Assembly (NCBI GenBank): GCA_021464245.1
Contig: JADCRB010000077.1
Location: forward strand, 744,001-808,000
Direction of reading: 5' to 3'
DNA from: Carallia brachiata
Taxonomy: Eukaryota > Streptophyta > Magnoliopsida > Malpighiales > Rhizophoraceae
Length of the DNA: 64,000 bases
The notes beneath the pieces are model-generated. The model made no database searches. It worked only from the letters and a program-made list of their open reading frames with translations, and was not told the origin of the DNA. Each line of letters begins with the position of its first letter. The stretch's first letter is position 1. Shown here in pieces: positions 60,224 to 64,000 of this stretch. The position numbers were made by a program, and so were the translations under genes.

Positions 60224-63200
60224 TCACCCAGATGCTCCAGCAGCACGCTTGTCACATTCACCTTGTTCTTCTTTAGCAAACTCTTCAATCAATTCACGTT
60301 GCCTTGGGGTCAAAGTCCTACAGAAACCATTAGGTGTTTTTTTTTAAAAGAAGATGACATCACCAAATTAAAGCAGTGAAAGAACAGGACGCCTTGACAA
60401 CAATCGTATTTCACCCATAATTCACAAAGGGTTAGCAATATCACAATATATAAACCTAAATCTTACGTTATGTTTATCAATGCTGATGGAATAAATAAGG
60501 AAAAAATAAGGAAAAGCAATTAAATGCCATACATTGGAATGCTAACAGTGAAGTGCACGAACTGATCACCAAATGAAAAAGAGCCTCTTGCTTTGATCCC
60601 TGTCAGAGAATTCAAAGGAAAATCTTATTTATTTTAAATCTACACAGAGCAGAAAGCTCCTTAGTGCTAAATACCAGAGTACCACACAGACGATGCAACA
60701 AAGAAACTCCCCACGTAGCAAGATAATACTGCTACAAGTTATTAAACATTTTCGACATAGCATCATGCACACTGTGCCTCAAACGTATGTAATATGAGCA
60801 GAGTGACCCAAAAAGCACAAAGAGAATGGCTAATAAAGCTAACCATGACAATATCCAAAGGACAAGCTTGGAAGCTAATCTTTTCCGTGGAGTCCTTGCT
60901 ATACTAGATTAACAATAAATCTCAAATTTTTGCTATTTTTGCTTCATAAAGTAACTGCGTGTAAGGTCATCTGGCACAGATATGGTAAAACAAAATATTT
61001 GAACGGAGAAACAGTTCAACAAAGAAACGCATACAGATATTTGCAGCTCAAAGTAAGGTATAAATAAGGGTAACTACAGAACCAAACATACATTTTCAAA
61101 ACACGATGACTAGTTGCACATAACTGAGAATCCTCAAGTAAGAATACTGCAGAAAAAGGATCGAATAAGGATAGCAAGTAACAATGGTCTCACCTTTTTT
61201 CTTCAGAACGACCTTCTGACCTGGTTGGGTCCCAGGTCGGACCTGAAAACAGAAAATAAATTACACCGCATGCTGCTTACCCTTTTTTTGAACAATAAGT
61301 GAATATAAATGGTGGTTTTAACTAACCTTAAGTACAACATCTCCTGTAAGGGTAGGGACCTGAATGGTTCCACCCAAAACTGCCTGCAGAAGACCAATCC
61401 AGTGGAATTCAAAAGACATTTGACGACCATGACATGATTAACTAAGAAATGCAGCATAGTCTATATGTTTTGTCAAAGTACATGCTCGTACTATTTATTC
61501 GTTTTAAGAAAAAACTAAACAAATAAACTCAAATTATTGCAAATGCAGCATTTTGCAAGTTGAAAATTGTTACCTTATAATCTACCAACCATATTATTAT
61601 AGATTTCTTTGTATTAAAACCTATAAAACTTCCTTTACCTGAGTAACACTCAGAACAGCATCAACATGGATATTGGAGCCTTCTCTTCGGAACACGGGAT
61701 CTTCTCGGACCTGAGGTTAAAACAAAAGAAAGTGGATGATATTGACCCTCCGAAACATCAACAGCAATGTATGCTCCATTTATCACTGGAAGATGATTTT
61801 GGATAAGGAAATCAAAAACAAGTGATTGATATGCATCAGAAACAGGCAGACTGAAAATTTAAGAAGAAAACAGATACAAAAAAATCAATACACAGAAAAG
61901 CATTGAAAAATGAATAAAGAGGCAAAACACCATGAAGATTCTCTGAACTACTGAAAAATGCACCAAGCCATTACACATATGGGATAAACTAAATAATAAT
62001 CATCCTTATCATACCAGATTCTCTGCCCTAAAAATGCAAAATAAAGTGTTCATCCCTTACATCAAATAACAGAAGAATCCTTGGGAAAAAAAAAAATTCC
62101 ATACCCTATCTATTCATCAGTCAACAGAAACACCTTTAACTTTTCTGGAATAAAAACAGGTGAGATGATTTTAACGTAAGGCTATTCATTAAGCTCGGAC
62201 TCCAAAATATTAAATCTTTTTATAAAAGTATCCTTTCATGTTATCCAGCCAATTAAATACTTCATGATCAGCAGATACAAATATATATACATAAACATAC
62301 AGTAGAAAGGAAATGGAGTTACCCTTATGGTAACAAAAAGATCACCAGGTTGATTTTTATCAGGGTCTGCTCCACCACTTCTAGCCACTTTTATAGTTTC
62401 ATTGTCATCCGCTCCTACAACAATAAAAAATGAGTAAAGAAGATGACTGAAAAGTAGAGGGATATTCTAGAATGAAGAAACTATAATCATACAGGCAGAA
62501 CTAAGCAAAATTTTACTGTTAGTATCAAAGTAGGTGGCTTTAGTAGTGGCTTATTAGCTAATAAACAAATTCCGTTACTAGGGGGAAATTTAAGACGAAC
62601 AAAATCAAGACAAAAAAAAATTTATAAACACTCTCAAACAGCAATAGAATAAACCTGGCATTATGTCCAATTTAATTGTCTTTGATCCCCTCATGACTTT
62701 ACGTCCATTGCATGACCTGCAAACACTCTGTCACCGATAGTAGTGTTAGAAGGTGAAGTAATAACGTCAAAAGCTATTGGAAGATCCACTTATTTTATGA
62801 GTTTTACAGGAGGTTATACTAGGGTCAACAAACACAACTTTATGTGCCAAGCATGCTAAAAAACCCCATGGATATGGTTCATACAGAGAGTCACACCACT
62901 TCACTATGCAACTAAAATTCCAGCAGAACGACCAAATCCAGAACATAACCCATCATGTCCCCATCAAGCATTAGAAACATTGAAGAGAATGAAGAAACGA
63001 AAAAGAAAGAAGCTTGATAGATGAGAAGCAGATGTCTAGAAAAATGTTGCACAAGTTTGCAACATTTTGATAGATTTGGATGAAACATCAGGAAAACCAA
63101 ATAATTCCACAAACTAAAGGAAAACACTAGACATCCTCCCATCCACCAAAGACAAACCACGTGCAACTGAATAGATGATATAGAGTTTGGATACGTACTG

Positions 63201-64000
63201 ATACAGTTTGTCCAGTCCCACCACATTGATTACAAGTGTGCTGAAGACTGAAGAAGCCTTTTTGTGTAAACACCTGTAATTCAGAGAAAAATTATGTTAC
63301 ATACGGCTAGCACCATATTTTTCAGATTTAGCCATTCAATTGTTCATGTGTATCTTACAATGCCTGAACCTTTGCAGCGCTTACAAAGTTCAGGTCTTAC
63401 TCCAGGAGGGACACCTTCACCACCTGCAAGAAAAATAAAAATTAAAAAAAAAAAAAAAAAAACAAGCAAAAAGATTAGACTGAGATCAACAATAGCAGGC
63501 ATCCTCTCCATCTTCAAGATAAGACAACGATAGCAGTTAGGAAGGAATAACATACGGCAAGCTTCACAAGGCATATCTGTTTGAAATGTGATGGTTTTGG
63601 TGCATCCCTGTACTGCTTCCATAAAAGATATTTCAATGGCAACCTACATAATCAAACCAAACAAGGAGTGATCAAAATGAACTTTCAAGATTAAAATTTG
63701 ATCAAAATGAACCAAACTACAAAAACCTTGACATCTTGGCCACCAAGCTTCTGTTTGAACATGCTGCCAAATATCTGATCTCCAACGCATTAAGAACATC
63801 ATCATGTGCATAAAAACATTATGTCAATATTGATGAGGTTAAGTATGGACTAAAAGGCTAAAATCAGAAGAATAATAAGTTTCCAAAAGAAAAATTAAGG
63901 GCAAGAAGCCTAGAAGGAATTTCGTACATCATCCATCCTGAAGAAGTCTGCAAATGGATTATCAAACCCTGGCCCACCAGGCTGATAACCGGTGGTAGTT
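60224..64000 (-). CDS. mitochondrial-type DnaJ chaperone (GFA2-like), 3' part
   Basis: Twelve exons on the minus strand: 64000-63928 (partial), 63774-63727, 63643-63556, 63423-63359, 63273-63199, 62727-62655, 62414-62323, 61710-61639, 61383-61327, 61242-61194, 60599-60533 and 60317-60224. All have GT-AG junctions and matching phases, giving 283 visible residues with no break. The order is a Gly/Phe linker end (PGFDNPFADFFRMDD), a zinc-finger region with four CxxC motifs (CEAC, CKRC, CNQC, CRSC), then a C-terminal substrate-binding domain (DPVFRREGSNIHVDA, GGTIQVPTLTGDVVLK, FVHFTVSIP). This is a type I J-protein that delivers unfolded clients to Hsp70. The tail (TPRQRELIEEFAKEEQGE) is like Arabidopsis GFA2, a mitochondrial protein. 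The J domain and targeting peptide lie outside the window. Confidence 0.9.

Overview
This window is nuclear DNA of a flowering plant, most likely a eudicot. Genes are split by AT-rich introns with GT-AG junctions, the spacers are AT-rich, and about half of the window is retroelements, DNA transposons and their remains. The methyltransferase copies end in MEFFK and resemble the caffeate O-methyltransferase / anthranilate N-methyltransferase group known from Rutaceae. This hints at a citrus-like or rue-like genome but does not prove it.

Layout. 0-0.5 kb: tail of a LINE RNase H. 1.7-6.4 kb (minus): a three-coding-exon gene for a 285-residue coiled-coil protein of unknown function. 9.1-36 kb: a cluster of small-molecule O/N-methyltransferase genes. 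It has three four-exon copies (A 9.2-12.1 kb, B 14.2-18.7 kb, C 32.0-34.7 kb) plus one orphan exon at 12.5 kb. As read here each copy is broken by its own small indel, so all three are called pseudogenes. B and C are products of a tandem duplication whose boundaries lie in fragments (12.6, 21.2/31.4, 36.8 and 42.5 kb) of a retroelement or endogenous-pararetrovirus-like sequence. B has since received two insertions that are absent from C.

22.6-31.4 kb: a complete but decayed Ty3/gypsy LTR retrotransposon of the dual-RNase-H (Tat-like) type, with LTRs, PBS, PPT and a 5-bp target duplication. Between its integrase and its 3' LTR lies a 209-codon frame that reads as a WUSCHEL-like homeobox protein: a homeodomain with VFYWFQNRRSR, a TLPLFP WUS-box and a C-terminal LDLELRL repression-type motif. 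A second, diverged and truncated element at 43.6-46.6 kb (minus) carries a homologous frame of exactly the same length. A retrotransposon family that has captured a WUS/WOX transcription-factor gene is the most interesting content of the window.

37-60 kb: mostly repeats. These include an LTR fragment, a tRNA-type SINE with target duplications, a fragment of a dolichol-phosphate-mannose utilisation (MPDU1, PQ-loop) gene, a decayed hAT transposase, a probable retroposon and a LINE with ORF1, endonuclease and RNase H remnants but no visible reverse transcriptase. 60.2-64 kb (minus): the last twelve exons of an apparently intact mitochondrial-type DnaJ (GFA2-like) chaperone gene, whose J domain lies beyond the window.

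Only the coiled-coil gene and the DnaJ gene look intact; the methyltransferase cluster and everything else look dead or mobile.
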